Source: Coprinus comatus (lineage: Eukaryota; Basidiomycota; Agaricomycetes; Agaricales; Agaricaceae). Taken from it: a DNA stretch of 64,000 bases. The translations under genes were made by a program, and so were the position numbers. The first letter of the stretch is position 1; each line of letters starts with the position of its first letter. The notes beneath the pieces are model-generated. The model had not been told where the DNA came from. It worked only from the letters and a program-made list of their open reading frames with translations, and did no database searches. The DNA lies in the NCBI GenBank assembly GCA_034638255.1, contig JAWPGT010000005.1, positions 1,054,001 through 1,118,000 of the forward strand, read 5' to 3'. Shown piece by piece: positions 37,672-51,186 of the stretch.

Positions 37672-39754
37672 TTAACATGGATCAAGAATACGAATCCAAG
37701 AAACGTCGATCCAGTCGGAATATACAGGTGGATCCTCTTCATGTTGTGTTCTAGTTAAATAGTTCTTGTTCTGGACCAATTTCCTGCCTTCACTCATACG
37801 TGAGAGTTCAGCTGCTAATGAAGAAGGTCTAGATGAATCAATATTAGCATGTAACACAACTTCTTCCTTTCCAGGTGCAGTCACAACCACTTTTGGCCAA
37901 TAGTATTTTGTCCAAGTTTTAACCAAAATTTTAGTCTGGGATTCTTCTTCCTTCGATTCTGATTCTGATTCTGATTCTGATTCCGATGGTTCTCGTTCCA
38001 TTGTTGTTGTGTTGACGCCCAAAACGATATCCTTAATCTCCTTCGGCATTTTTTCCAAATCAAATTTCATAAGGAACCGACAATCATATAAAACTTCAAC
38101 CACTTTTGATCCTTCTCCTTTTCCTTCATCCCAACTCTTCAATCTTCTCCCCAACTCCTTCGTCACATCAATATTTAGCGTATCATTGATATGACGTTGT
38201 TTCAATTTTTGAGAAGCAAAAGGTGGTTGCCTCATAGCCATCCAACCAACAAGTCCTTTAGCAAGTTTGATTTCCCCACTTACAATTCTAGCCAAATTAG
38301 GTCTTTTAATTCTTCCACCAACATCCAAACAAGTTTTCATACCACCAGGTATAGCATACGGATCATTATCAACCACAACAGGACACCAAAGTACACCAGC
38401 ACCTGCTGTGAACATTTTAATACCTGATTCAAAGGGATGTGGATTCCAAATTTTTTCAACGACCTGATCTAGAGAATGACGAGATCTTCTAGCTTGTGAA
38501 CGTAATGAACCCCATGGATGAAATGAAATGTAACGCATGATACGAAGGATTATTGCGCGTTGGAGAAGTGGGTTTGTTATGGAAGCTAGACTTCTTGTGG
38601 AGATTATGAATGTTCCTGGAGGTGAAGGAAGACGAATTTGTTCTACTGCGCTGTTTACTATACATTGATGATGTGTTAATTGTTTAGTAAGAGAAAAAAA
38701 AAGGGTACCTTGACTTTCGATATCAGCCGCAAAGTTGTCTATGGCTTTTATTGCTCCTCGTAGGCGGTCGGAATTGCTGTAAATATCGATGGATAGAGAT
38801 GGGAACTTGGAGATAGTTGCATTTATTGAAGCAAGGCGTTTTCCGATTTCTGGAGGGAATGTGTCCAATTCTGGCGGTTTTTCCTGAGATTTTAGGTTAG
38901 ACAACCAAAATGAAGGGAGAATATTTGTCTTACACCATTGTCGGTAGCACGAATTACAGAACGCAAAGCATTTCGTACAGTGATTCCCGGTTGAAAATTA
39001 GTAGCGTCTGTGACATATTTCAGTTCATTTTCTTCACATGTGGCCAATATACGGTTCTGTTAATTATGGTAATCAGACCTTGGCAGCCAAGAGTATGAAG
39101 AAGATGCTTGCCTTTGTAACTTCCAACAAAGGACGGATCATCCATTTGCTCATACCCTCATAACCAGTCCATCCAAGTGGATCACTTATACCCATGCCCC
39201 ACCTTCGGTAGGGTAGCATACCTCGACCACCTAGTTCAGAAGAGTGTCTACCAAGACGCATGAGGGCAGTTTCTACTTGATCGTCTACATGGTGACCCAA
39301 GGCCAATATATCGATATTTTCCTGGGCCATGTTCTTCCAGAGCAGATTGTAACGTACGTCGCGAGCTTTTTCTTCGAAAGGGTCTGATGGATCTGGGGGT
39401 GGAGGGAAGGGAGGTGTTCCCCAAGGGACTTTTGTTGTTATGTGTCTGACGTGTAGGGAGTTTGCGACGCGTTCACAGTGAGCAGCCATTTCATGTGAAG
39501 ATTTCTGGAGGTCATGGTCTATTGTGAGGGAAATGACACGAGAGGGAGGGTTCTCGGAGAAGTATCTGCTGAGAAGAAAGAGCAAACATGTCGAGTCTGG
39601 GCCGCCGGAATTTGCGACAGCTTGGACATTGTGAGCAACGACGACGAGAGGGTTGTTGAGACTGCATACCGATGTTCTGAGACCAGCCAGATGGAGGACG
39701 AGCACGAGCTAGAAGACGTGCAAACTCAGTGCGAGTGATGGGCAAAGCAGGCAT
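37672..39754 (-). CDS. tRNA(Ile)-lysidine synthase-like PP-loop ATPase
   Basis: TilS-type enzyme; in fungi such a nuclear gene would be expected to serve mitochondrial tRNA-Ile (inference). The N-terminal exon MPALPITRTEFARLLARARP joins in phase to AVANSGGPDSTCLLFLL, the PP-loop SGGxDS. Further landmarks are VISLTIDHDLQ, DVRYNLLWKN, ILALGHHVDDQVETALMRL, RPLLEVTK and, in a small exon at about 38930-39047, KYVTDATNFQPGITVRNALR. The C-terminal 410 residues (exon 38904-37672, with one small intron near 38700) are fungal-specific to my eye. Length is about 620 residues. I see no strong mitochondrial presequence beyond an arginine-bearing N-terminus. The start is 46 bp from that of the TLC gene. 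Confidence 0.82.
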
Positions 39755-39800
39755 ATTATATTCTTTTATTTATTATTTTCTCTCTTTCCTCCACGCTCCC
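39755..39800. promoter_or_regulatory. 46-bp bidirectional start region
   Basis: Only 46 bp separate the ATG of the TilS-like gene (-) and the ATG of the TLC gene (+). Both 5' UTRs must overlap the other gene or be very short. The sequence is T-rich (TTTTATTTATTATTTTC). Confidence 0.6.
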
Positions 39801-40862
39801 ATGGGCCTCTCCGCCTTCCTCACCGACTTTCTTGGCCTCACAAAGCTACCACCCCATCTCAACACTATTCTCATCTCCTTTGTTGCCTTCACCGTCGTCC
39901 ACCTCGTCATCGCACCATGGATCTGTGCTCGCTGGTTCCCCGTCGCATATGGCACAAAGGGAAAAGCTGCGAAAAATAGCTGGTATTATTACCACTCTGC
40001 CCACTGTTTCCACTGGCTAACGTGGAACACAGGGCAATACATTTGGTATCACAAGTCCACACCGTTGTTATCGTTCCAATGGCCTTCTATTGTATCTTGA
40101 CAGAAACCCCGGACAGAGCTTTGGACAAAGCTTATGGATGGGGTGACTTTACTGGAACCGTTCATGGCATCGCAGTCGGATATTTCTTATGGGACTCTCT
40201 CGACGCCATCGTCAATTTCGTCGACATTGGCTTCGTCATCCACGGTATCGCCTGTTTCTTGGTTTATGCTATGTCATACGTGAGTACACCCCTTCATTTC
40301 GGCCGTCTAAACCCTTTTGGCCTGGGATTGATGTCGAAGCCTAACAGAAACCGTTTGTGGCGTATTTTGGCACAAGATGCCTATTGTGGGAGACGAGCAC
40401 TTTGTTCTTGAATATTCATTGGTACGCCTAATCTTTTGGCTCGGATAAACGTGTCCAACTCGAATCACTTTTGTACAGGTTCTTGGACAAAACTAATCGC
40501 ACGGGAACAAACTTCCAGCTTGTAAACGGCATTCTCTTGCTCTCCACCTTCTTTGGCATTAGGCTCCTCTATGGCGGAACTGTCTCCGTCCGCTTCTTCT
40601 TCACTCTCCTCAAAGTCTGGCGCGAGGTTCCATTCTTTTATATCATCGTCTATGGTGGCGGAAACTTTGTTCTTCAGGGTTTAAATATTTTCTGGTTTGT
40701 TTGTTTCCTTACCTCGCCCCAAATCATTGCTAACGACAAGGCAAATATAGGTTTACGAAGATGATTGCTGCACTTCGCAAGAGGTTCGAACCCCCTAAGC
40801 TAGGCGACGAGGATGAACGAGTCCGTTTGTTGGTTGAGGATGGTACTCGTTCTTCAGGCTGA
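39801..40862 (+). CDS. TLC-domain (TRAM/LAG1/CLN8) membrane protein
   Basis: Polytopic ER-type membrane protein of the TMEM56/TLCD group, possibly in lipid handling. Membrane segments start with FVAFTVVHLVIAPWICARWF. TLC landmarks are HTVVIVPMAFYCIL, YGWGDFTGTVHGIAVGYFLWD (GYFLWD motif), FVIHGIACFLVYAMSY, LWETSTLFLNIHWFLDKTNRTG and FFTLLKVWREVPFFYII. Introns at 39982-40034, about 40280-40347, 40421-40479 and 40693-40750 fit in phase. About 275 residues, stop at 40860. An in-frame ATG at 39738 would overlap the TilS-like gene, so 39801 is preferred. Confidence 0.85.
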
Positions 40863-41006
40863 TCTGATTTTGCTAATGGGTTTCTTTCTTGCTCCTCTCC
40901 GTGCTTGATATTAGATATGCGGATTAATCTATCTTAGATGTGTTTTCTTGTCTACCAACATATAAGCTATAAGTATAGGTTAAGTATAGGTCTATAGAGT
41001 GCCTTC

Positions 41007-42020
41007 CTAGGAGGTGAATGCAGCGCGAACGGTGCTTCGGACGCGGTATTCCCATGCGACTAGATTGACGCGTTTCGTGACTTCTATCCGGATAGAGTCG
41101 GAGGAATTGAGGATGCAGTGGAGATATGCAAATGCCAGGGCATCAAGCGGTGTTGGTTCACTGTACAATTATAAGTACACTGTCGAGTGAGAGTCAAATA
41201 ATACATACGTTGAACCCAGGAACCATTTATCGGTTCCAAGACGTTCGGAGAGCGCGGATATGGCTTCGCGGTACTTTGCCAAGATGGTAGACCGTGATAT
41301 CCTTGTTCCCCATGGCGGAAGGAGGGAAAATAAGCCTGTGAGGGGTGCTGGGGGTGGTGTCAGGAGAGAGGCAAAGGGATGTGGTTCGTCTGTTGTCGGG
41401 GGAAATAGGAGAGAATGCAAGTATGAAGGCTTGGGTTTGAATAGAATCTGGAATTCGTCAGATATTAATACAGCATAAATAAAATAAAATAAAATGCATA
41501 CAAGACCAGCGTGCACTGAGCCCTCGAGTAATGAAACCCAGGCTCTACTCTCGTCGCGTGCGTTCTCGTCGAGATATCCTTCGTTTGGCTTCGTACTGTC
41601 CACCCCAAGTCTGGCATCAACCCAGGTAGGAATCATGTGAGCAGCAAGCAGTTCCCCATCTTCCTCCTTGCTTTCCTTGGAGTCCTTTGGAAGAACTGAC
41701 TGAGAAAGTGGGATATGTAGGTTTGGTAGACGATTGCCTAGTGCACCATCTTCTGAGACATCAAATCTAACCCGAACTCCATTCAACCCTCGTAACGCAA
41801 TGTATGCTTGCCATTTCAAACATTCCACTTCTTCACTAAACAAATCAGAAGCTGGCGTTGTCGTCGAAGGAGAATAGGACCGTGGGGGATTAAGCCAAAG
41901 TGTTGGTGTTTGTACTGGTCGGTAATCGTTTTGTGGTAATGGAATTGGGGGATGTTGGTGGATTGGGAATTTTGCAAAGAATGTTGCGAGTGGTTTTGGA
42001 ATTGGAATTGTCGAGTTCAT
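41007..42020 (-). CDS. SAM37: Metaxin/Sam37-like outer-membrane sorting protein
   Basis: Probable subunit of the mitochondrial outer-membrane SAM (beta-barrel insertion) machinery. The first exon encodes MNSTIPIPKPLATFF and then CLKWQAYIALRGLNGVRVRFDV, the thioredoxin-like start typical of metaxins, followed by GNRLPNLHIP and AAHMIPTWVDARLG. The second exon has the GST-like helical part (LAKYREAISALSERLGTDKWFLGST). The last exon gives EPTPLDALAFAYLHCIL and ends VRSTVRAAFTS at 41007. Length is about 300 residues. Sam35 and Sam37 are hard to separate by eye; the metaxin superfamily call is firmer. It is 137 bp divergent from VPS54. Confidence 0.75.
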
Positions 42021-42157
42021 CGTCGTGGATGACGGAGAGGACCCTTACAAACTTTTTGGAAGCAAGAAGCGGAACTGAGAGTCAGTTTGTCCGGAAAAGG
42101 GAATTCTGGGAATGTACGTGTTTCCCCCTGAACAGAACTCTTTCCTCCAAGTATACC

Positions 42158-45100
42158 ATGTCAGAAGTATCCTCTACCCCTTCCCGTCCTACCACTCCTG
42201 CAAACAATATTAATGTCCTAGCCTCCCCAACACCACAGACAGCAAGAGCTTATAGGTTTACTTGGGATCCTTCATCTCGAAGACCTGGCCCTGAAAGTGT
42301 TTCTGGAACCACAGAGGGTAGAGGAGCTGCTGATTTTTATACAACCCAGAGTGGCTTGACTCCTTTTCCTCTGGGCGTTTTGAATTCATCGTCAACTACC
42401 AACCTTGCTTTAAGTGCTTTACCTACGGAATGGAGTAGTTCAAAGCATGGATTTCATGGTATGTTGTTTGAAATTACATTCGTATACATATATTTACTGA
42501 ACATGGTTGTAGCAATATCAACAGTATTGAACAACCCACACAAAAAACAAGCACCTCCAAAAGCACATTCTTCATTACCAACAGTCCCACCAGCAGACCT
42601 TCCACGAGTTCGAAGAAAAGATTTCGATGGTTACCTACGTGCCATGTCTTCTGAATGGGAAAAATTCCAAAAGAATGATAGAATAGGAAGAGAAGGTCAA
42701 GCTCGATTGGATTCCAACAATCTTTCAGTTTCAAATATGAATGAAGATGATATTACACCACGTCCATCATTTACTTCAGATCCTAATCCTAATGCTCAAC
42801 CGTCATTCCTTACTCCTTCCATCTCTACTTCTAGTTATGGTTCTGGTTCTGGTGGTTCTGGATTATCAACACCAATACAACAACGTACAATTCCATCATT
42901 GGAAACTGTACCTTCTGTATTTTTCGAACAAGATTTCAATCTGGGCGATCCACGTACTTTTGCACAAGTAACAGAACAATCGTTGGATCATTCAAATGGA
43001 GGAATAGGGTTAGGAGTAGGGCTAGGAATGGGGACAGGAACAGGAACAGAGATAGGAACGAATTCAGGATCAAACTATATAAACGAACCAACAACTTCAA
43101 CATCAACTTCAACTTCAACAATATCTCATAACACTCCACCACTCTTAGACAAATTTTCTCATTATCTAGATACAGTTGAACAACACCTCGTACGAGAAAT
43201 CTCAATCCGATCCACATCATTTTTCGCAGCTCTTACAAACTTACAAGATCTTCAATCTGAATCTGATGTTTGTTTAGATAGAATAGGAAAGTTGAGAGGA
43301 TTATTAAAGGATGTTGATGAAAAGACTGCGAAGAAGGGTATGGAAATTGTAAAGAGGGATGTTAAGGTTGGGAATTTGGAAAAAGTTAAAGTGGGAGTTT
43401 GGAATGTTAGGGAAGTTGTGGAAATGACTGGAGTTGTGAAAGGGTTGGTTGGTAGTGGACAGTTTGGTGAAGCTTTGAATGTTGTGGAAGATTTGGAAAG
43501 AATGTGGGATGGGAAGAATGAAGAAGGTGTGGATGAGGATAATGATAAGGAGGTAATGTGGAATGTGGGAAATGGAAAATTGGAGACGTTGGAAGAAACT
43601 ACTGAAGATGAAGATGAAGATAAAGAATATAAGAAAAAAAAAGAAAAGGGAAAGGGAAAGGAAAGTCGAACTCAATTAAGAAAAAAGTCGTTCGAGTTCC
43701 CTTTATCTGCATTAAATGCATTCTCGGAATTACCGAATCATCTACGAGTGTTGACTTTAGAAATAGCGTCAAGCCTTTCTCGAGAATTAATTGGGGTACT
43801 TCAACATGATCTTGAAGAACGGTTGAATCAAAATACTGGTTCAGATAAAAATAAAGTTAATGGACGAACTCATAAAGGAGAAGAATTAAAGGATAGATTA
43901 AGGCCTCTTCTACAAAATTTGGTTCGGACTAAAGGATTGAAAGATGCAATATTAAGTTGGGAAGAGGTTGTAGTTGGGGAAGTCAGACGGATAGTGAAAG
44001 TAAGGGTTCCTGAGTTTGAGAAGGAATGGGATGAAGAAAAGGATGAAAACAAGTGAGTAGAAACCTCCCCCCGGCCCCCCAACCAGTATGTTGATGTTGG
44101 GCATTTAGGACGACGTTGATTGAACACTTAAAGAATATGCAACATACAGAATTCATGCCATTACTCCAGGGACTATTTAAACAACTATTAGCTCTCATAG
44201 AAGGCGTACAGCACAAAATAATATCATCAATACCCTTCTCGAATCACTAATGTACGTTAAAACTTCCATCCCTTATCATCTGAAGTATAACCTTGTATAT
44301 ATTTTTGTAAAACAGAGAATCAACAAAACCTAATACCTCCAATCGTTTTTCAATACCCAACATTTCAGAAGATCTAACACACCTCCTAACATCCATAACC
44401 GAACTCACCAACACCCAATCTTCCAAATTCATACACTATCGAGCCGAACAACATGCATACCTTCCATTACCTCAATTCCTAACACTCTACTATGACTCTA
44501 TGGCATTTGTTGTGAAATGTGAAGTTATTTGTAGAAGGATGATTATTGGATTAAGAGGAGTTGTTGTTAGACAGGCTTCATTGTTTTTAAGTAAGTTTCA
44601 TCAAGGTAGGATTGAGAGATGTGCGAGAGTTGTACTTGATGAAACTTGGAGACAGGTGGATGTTAAAGAGGAAATTCAAAATGTAGTGGATGTTTTGGTT
44701 GATAGTGCTGTTAAGGATGCGGAAGAGTTGAAATTGAAGGTTGAAGATAATGTTTTTGGTGGTGGTCAAGGTGGTATTGGGAATGGTTCAGCAACTTCTA
44801 CTTTGTTAACACAAGAAAATGGAAGTGGGTTGAAATTGAAAACATTGCCGTTGATGAAGACTATTGCGGAATTGAATGAAACGGAAGGTGCTTTGATAAG
44901 TTCGGAATCAAGAGAGTCAAATACGAATAAAGGACCTGTGGTTAAAGGATCGAAACATCTGAGAATCGATGATAGGTCCTATTATCTCGTTTCTGCTACT
45001 GCGGAAGTGGTAGTTTTGTTGATTGATTATTTGAAGATTGTGGTTAACTTAAGGTAAGTATTCGGTTTCTACTCTTCTCGGTCCCTAATAATTATCATGT

Positions 45101-47255
45101 GTGTTGACTTTTTTAGTACTTTGACGAAGGATACGATTAGTAAGGTTGTTGAGTTTTTGATGACTTTTAATTCGAGAACTTGTCAGTTGGTGTTGGGTGC
45201 TGGCGCTATGAGAAGTGCGGGATTGAGACATATTACTGCGAAACATCTTGGTGAGTATTGGCTCTTTTTTTCGGGTGTTTGGATTCTTCATACCCCACCG
45301 CCATTTTATTTTTTTGCATCAATGGTACCACTGCTGCTAGAGAGAACTTTTATTGCACCGTCCGATGTTTCGGAGTATATACTAATCTGGATTTATTTAT
45401 CTCGCAGCATTGGCATCACAATCGTTGAGTATAGTATCGGAATTGATACCTTATGTGAGGGAGACGTTTAGGAGACATTTAAATCAAGCAGAAGCTGTCC
45501 TATTAGTTGATTTCGATAAATTAAAGAGGGTGAGTTTTATATTACTATTTGGTTCAGTCTCTTGTTTCCCAAGAAACTACTGCACCCGTTGTTGTGGAAC
45601 TAAGAAGGTTCTCGTCACCGATTTGTTCTGCGCATCGCCTTCTCTGGTTTGGAGCTGGGCGTATCCGGTGTATTCTTTTGCATCTTAACTTTTTTTGTAA
45701 AGTCTTCCATGGTGCTGCGGCGGACACGCCTTCTTGCCCCACGATGTTACCAATTTCTCACCCTCTATTCCCGATTTGCTTGAGACTTGAAGGCCAGAAG
45801 CAAAAGTTTGTTTCCTTACGACCTCATGATTTCTACTCGCATCATTGACTTTGAGTGGATATTTGGTTGGTTGGCTACAATCAAAAGTGTATACATCTAC
45901 ACTACCATCCTTCTAATATCTTCTCTTCGGATTAAGTGACTGATCCCTTCATTTTAATTATAGGATTACCAAGTTCATCAGACCGAGGTTCACGCGAAAC
46001 TCATCACTATTATGGGAGACAGATTGACTGCTCACATCGAATCTTTCAGGGTACGCAAAGTGTCGCATCTTCTTCGGTCGAGCAGCTGTTTTTTTAAACT
46101 GATTGAATCTCTTCTCCCTATTTTTGGTTTTTTTACCCATCTAACCAGAGCATTGACTGGAATCAACCTGGCCCCGGTGACGGCAGAGTTAACCAATATA
46201 TGCAAACTTTGGTGGAAGAAACGGTCACGCTACATAGAGTTCTTTCGAGATATTTATCTGCAGCCGTTGTCGAGGTGAGAATTGGTCACATTTTGTCTAT
46301 TTTTAGAACCCTCTCTATGTCGTTCTCCTTTTGAGCACTTCTTTGGGGGGCGTTTCTGTTTACATTAATTGTTGTACTGATGGATTTTCATGATGTAGTA
46401 TGTGATGTCAGAAGTGTTTGCTGGTATCAATCATCGTTTGTCAGAAACCTACGGGACAATCGAGCTTCCCAGTCAAGATGCGAAAGACAGGTGAAGTCTC
46501 AACATTCATCTTTCATCACGAGGGCCGTCTGCTGATCATTACATTACAGGTTACTTGCCGATGCCAAGTTCCTCAATAGAGAACTTTCCAGGCTCAAGAA
46601 CGTAGTGGCACCTATGGGAATGTTAGAAACAGTGGTTTCCGAGAAATCAGTACCACGTGCGAACGTGCAGCCTATGTCGCCCGCACCATCTCTAACACGT
46701 TCCAACACGCTGTCGGCAAATCAAAGACTCAGGGGGCTACTATCACGCTCAAGCACCGTGGCTAGCGGCAGTAATAATAACCAAGGAAGCCCAGCCTTAC
46801 CAGTACCAAATTCTGCAAGTCCGAGAAATTCGTTGTCCTCACCACCTCCGACTATACCCCCGAAATCGCCTAGCGGAAGCATCAATTTCACCCAGAATAT
46901 TATTGCAAGTGTGAGTACTCTCGCGTTGGGGAGTGAACCTTCAACCAGTCAAAGCAGTTTGCGACTATCATCACCACCACCGACTTCCACTTTAGGAGGA
47001 AGAGTTTTTACTGCATCTCCGCCACCTATGAATGGTAATGGTAGTGGTGGTACTGGATCCGATGGTATGAGCGTTGTATCACCGGAACTTACGCCGGAGA
47101 CACTGACATCAGTGGGAGTGGAAACCTCGCCGCAAGTTGATGGACAGGCGGCCTTGGACCAGGGACTTAAAACTCCTGTGGGTATATCGGTGGAGGCACC
47201 GTTACCCGAATTACCCTCGAATACGGAACGAACATCCGATATGAAAGAGGTGTAG
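42158..47255 (+). CDS. VPS54: GARP tethering complex subunit Vps54
   Basis: Tethers endosome-derived vesicles at the trans-Golgi. The start MSEVSSTPSRPTTP (42158) is chosen over the upstream open frame because the latter overlaps the divergent gene. The N-terminal half has VRRKDFDGYLRAMSSEWEKF and, after a low-complexity region, LLDKFSHYLDTVEQHLVREI followed by ALTNLQDLQSESDVCLDRIGKLR (the GARP coiled-coil region). The C-terminal Vps54 domain is spread over small exons: VLLVDFDKLKR, DYQVHQTEVHAKLITIMGDRL, NQYMQTLVEETVTLHRVLSRYL and VFAGINHRLSETYG, ending in a Ser/Pro-rich tail. About 1,300 residues. The intron at 45531-45963 (about 430 nt) is far longer than its neighbours. Confidence 0.88.
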
Positions 47256-50200
47256 AAATCCGTCGTTCAAGGTTTATTGGTGTGCCGGTGTTGGGTGTTA
47301 TGTATGCATGTTTTGCTTTGAATTTCTTTTCGTTCTCTTGTTAGACTTTTTTTTTCTTAATCTTTAGTCTAGTATGTTAAATTACAAGCATTTAGCGATA
47401 TTGTTGGCCCTGGGTTTTTGCTTCTTATTCCTGGCGTTCTGGCCAAGATCTGGCTAGTTCATTCGTGATAGAATAATTCGTTGTCGGAGTTCCAGTTCCC
47501 CTTATGGTCAAACTAATTATATATGTGATTTCATTGTCTCTTTGCGGCAAACGGGTAAAAAGAGAATTCTTCTTTCTTTTTGGCGTTTGAATAAAGTCTT
47601 ATAATTATGATTTTCCCAATGGAGTGTACAATGGAGGACAGCGTAGGTAAGAGAGAACCTTTTGGTAATGAAAAGTGGATTCTTTTTTCAAATTTCTTTG
47701 GTAATTCTGATCCACCGATTAATATTTTCTTTACAAGGGATTGTAGTCTATTGTGATACATATGCAAGCTGATGGCTTTGAAATTGATGACAATTGCCAT
47801 GCATTACAAGGCATGTGTCAGTCCTGGCAATGCCCGTGTTGTAAAATGAGCGCCCTAAATTGATATACTCAAAATTTCTAGATAATTCCTCCGACAAAAA
47901 AACCCATAGATTTTATTTTTCCATGGAGACTCGGTTGACATGTGGTACTGATAATAATATACAGATTTGTATTGTCGTTGCTTAGTTGAAATCAGGATGT
48001 AACTCGGCGTCAACGTTGGTGAAACATTGATACATAAATTACTTGCGTCCGACCCGCAAATAAAATAAAAAAATCCTCGTGTTGACCCGAATGGTACTCG
48101 TGTATTACGTGCGGTCTTGAGTATCCCCCTCTAATATTCTCGGGGTCCATGTATGTACGTACGAAACCAACAATGACCCAGTGTTGGTGATTTTTATTTT
48201 CCTTGGTATTTTTGTTGTTATTTTTTTAGGGGTTTTGTTTTAATAATATCACGCAATTTTACGTTTGGGTACAGCCTTATTTGATGGTGAAATTTTGAAA
48301 AAATGAGTCATAAGATGTTTTTCGGATATGGCCCGATTCTCTTTGACTCGAACGCAAAACGATGGCGTGCGTTGTGAATCATTATGGGTCCACGGGTTCA
48401 CCAGCCTCATAATTTGAGTAACATAATACACAGGTTCCACATTTCACACTGCTTTTTTTGTTCGCACGTGTGTTTACCGTTTCTTTAGGAAGAACAAAAA
48501 ATACATTATATACTAAATAAGGTTAGAGGTTTTGACAAGAAGAACTAAGAGTAGGTATACTTACGGTATGCATTTCCACCTACTCAATGAGTAGTCCAAA
48601 CACTGAGTACTGAGCCTCGGCTCTTGCTTTTCTTAGAAGACCATCTCTGATTATAGGTCTCGAGCATGATCGAGAGTCTAGAAATACACTCGAATTACGC
48701 AGTGAAGCGGATGAGCAGAATATAAATTTAAGAGAATGCAGCGTTATTTGCTGAGATCACGAGTCTGGGAATTTGATTTTTTCCTTGCACATATGACATA
48801 GTTTAGAAGAAAACGTGACTCATACCCAGCAGCTTACACAAGCTGGGAATTTGTCAAAAATTCTGGGGAATTATGGATGATGTTTTTTGCTTCGACTCTT
48901 CCGGTGGGGTTTGAGCCGGGGTTTGAGGCCAAGGCACCTAGGTACATTTTCTCCGGTGAATCCGATGTATGACCTAAGGCAGACCTCAGGTCTCAGTTTT
49001 TTTTAACCCGTAAAAAAGAACAAGTACCCAAGTGAATCTAGCCCCTTCCCTTTGTATAGTCACAGTATCCAAACAAAATAATCTCCCCTCATCCGACGAT
49101 CTTCTTTTATTGATTGATGTTTGAAATATGCAGCTACTTTTATTTAACCATAATACAGTAGAATAGAGTACGTTATTGGGACCTGTTAGAGCTGTCGGGA
49201 CTCGGGATTCATAGAATCATTTAATATACTTACACCGACGAGAACCGAAAATCTGAGACTCGAGAGTCCAGAAATGATTGATTCCGAAGACTCCGAAAAA
49301 GCATCTGAAGGACCCTTTCCGAAACCTGGGGTTGGAACTATTATTTACTCCATCTAAGTTTAGCGGAGGCGTTAGATTCAATGACAAACGAGTCTGATGC
49401 CATATTGTTCCCTGTAGTGATTACAAGTTGCTTGAGTTATTCCACGCTTCTGGCGGATTCTATGGCAAGTCCTCGGGTACATTTTACAAGTACATAAATG
49501 TAACTATTTTGTTAGAGATGGGTGGATATCCTGGGAATGCCAGGTACATAGGTTATTTATGAGCCTTGACAACTTCGAAGGCAGGGTGGGTTCAATGACT
49601 TGCATCGAGAAATTTAATTCTTGGGCACAGAAGAAACTGAAACACTAAAACACTACACTGAGACGTCTGATTAAGAGAATCATATATATTGGCATGTACT
49701 ACGGCTTAAGCCAAGTGATAAGTCAACATCAATGTATAGACCTCCGCCGAGTCCAACTATTGGATCACTGGTTGTAAACGGCTAATTGGTAAACCCCAGG
49801 CGAATTTGCGACCCTTACTATTTTCTCAGCCACATGACAACATCTTCCCCACAAAATGTGAGGGGAAAAAAGGGACGGTATTCTCTTCTAGAAGTATGTA
49901 TTACGGACTTTGCCGAAAACCTACGCTTCACTTCGATTTCTTTGGAGCCTTTTGATTATTTTGGCTTTTGACATAAAAATCCCATGGGCCAAAGCGCTAA
50001 GCTACACACACAGGGTATCCCCTAGCATCCCCTCGTGACCAAAAAGTGGGATATATAAACTTTAATTAAGTCGATTACATCAACACATCTGTAATCGCCA
50101 ATATGCTATATTGATCAGCTGGCTTTGAATTTGATTCCTGGTTGGCAAGTGGCCCACCTGTACCAGCCTGTACCATCCTTTCCTTGACTTGTGACCTAGA

Positions 50201-51150
50201 AGGATCGCGTGATTTTACTTGATTATGAAATAACGACTTCAGCAGAGGTTCAGACGAAATTGATCGTCTCAACAACTGGCCAAAAGGCGTCGTATTAGAC
50301 CATATGCTGATGAATAAGAGTAATAACAACTAGCCATCCCCTCTCATTCAATACGAAGAACACATCATTTTTGCCATCTATGGCGATGAAGACTATATTA
50401 TCTTATTTGACAATAGACCATCTTGTGCTTAGGGCTACTATCCGACTCCCGAGCACTCGCCATCCAAGCAATCCATTGTGCCGTTGATGAAAAACGGCAC
50501 CCGCCGTTAGCGCTTTAATTGCTCTACTCAGTTCTATTCAATAAAACAGGTTCTCAAACACTTGAGATGGCATAGGCCCCATTAGTCCAGGAAATCAATT
50601 AGATCATTCAGCCCCGCGAAACTCGATCAAGCCGAGCTCTTTTGAAAAGACCTTACTCAGTACACATGATCTTCGAGTAACACTCATCATTACTGTGGCA
50701 TCTTGACTGACAGGTCCCCCATGTCACGGTCCAGGTCTACTTGCCCTAGTAAGCCAAGTTAAAATAAAATAGAAATCAATATATGTACATACATACCTGG
50801 AACTCTGTCACTGCGGTAGTAAAATTCACAGTGACTTCGGCCGTAATTCTGATTCTATCGTCTTATGTACTCATGGATGGACCCCGAGAAGCAGCATTGG
50901 GATCGAGGTTATGTGACTATTGTCTTTTATTGTGAACCTTAGGCCTGAACCAGACACCACGCCGCCGAGCGCAGCGCTAAAAAAGAATTTTGGGGATCCA
51001 TAGTGGGACATTCAGAGTACTGAATCAAGAGAGAACATCCATTGTTTGCAGCATGCTATGTACATATCAGAAAAGTAGGGTTCCTCCTAAATGCTGTTAA
51101 AAGTGAACACTATGTGAACGTTAACGTATGGATTCTTCCGAGCGATTTTA
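47256..51150. other. Gene-poor region, left part
   Basis: About 3.9 kb of AT-rich DNA without a credible gene. ORFs are short, lack recognisable domains and show no plausible splice chain. Motifs such as CGAGAGTC(T/C)(A/C)AGAAAT-like text recur at about 48,673 and 49,262, which may be remnants of old repeats, but I could not delimit an element. The first few hundred bases are presumably the VPS54 3' UTR. Confidence 0.5.
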
Positions 51151-51186
51151 TGGTGCACATCACCTATACACCACTACTTTTGTACA
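51151..51186 (+). repeat. Left terminal inverted repeat of the MITE
   Basis: 36 bp, opening TGGTGCACATCACC and closing TTTTGTACA; 34 of 36 bases match the inverted right end. Confidence 0.85.

Noticed and set aside
40779..40797. GAGGTTCGAACCCCC, like a tRNA B box
   Set aside because: It lies in the last coding exon of the TLC gene and no tRNA fold surrounds it.
41900..42157. Open frame running upstream of the VPS54 ATG
   Set aside because: It overlaps the start of the divergent metaxin-like gene and has no family similarity; the ATG at 42158 is better.
48660..49290. Recurring CGAGAGTC...AGAAAT text, and TGTTAGAG at 49,183 and 49,509, as possible LTR ends
   Set aside because: The matches are short, and I could not find paired ends, a target duplication or internal element genes.
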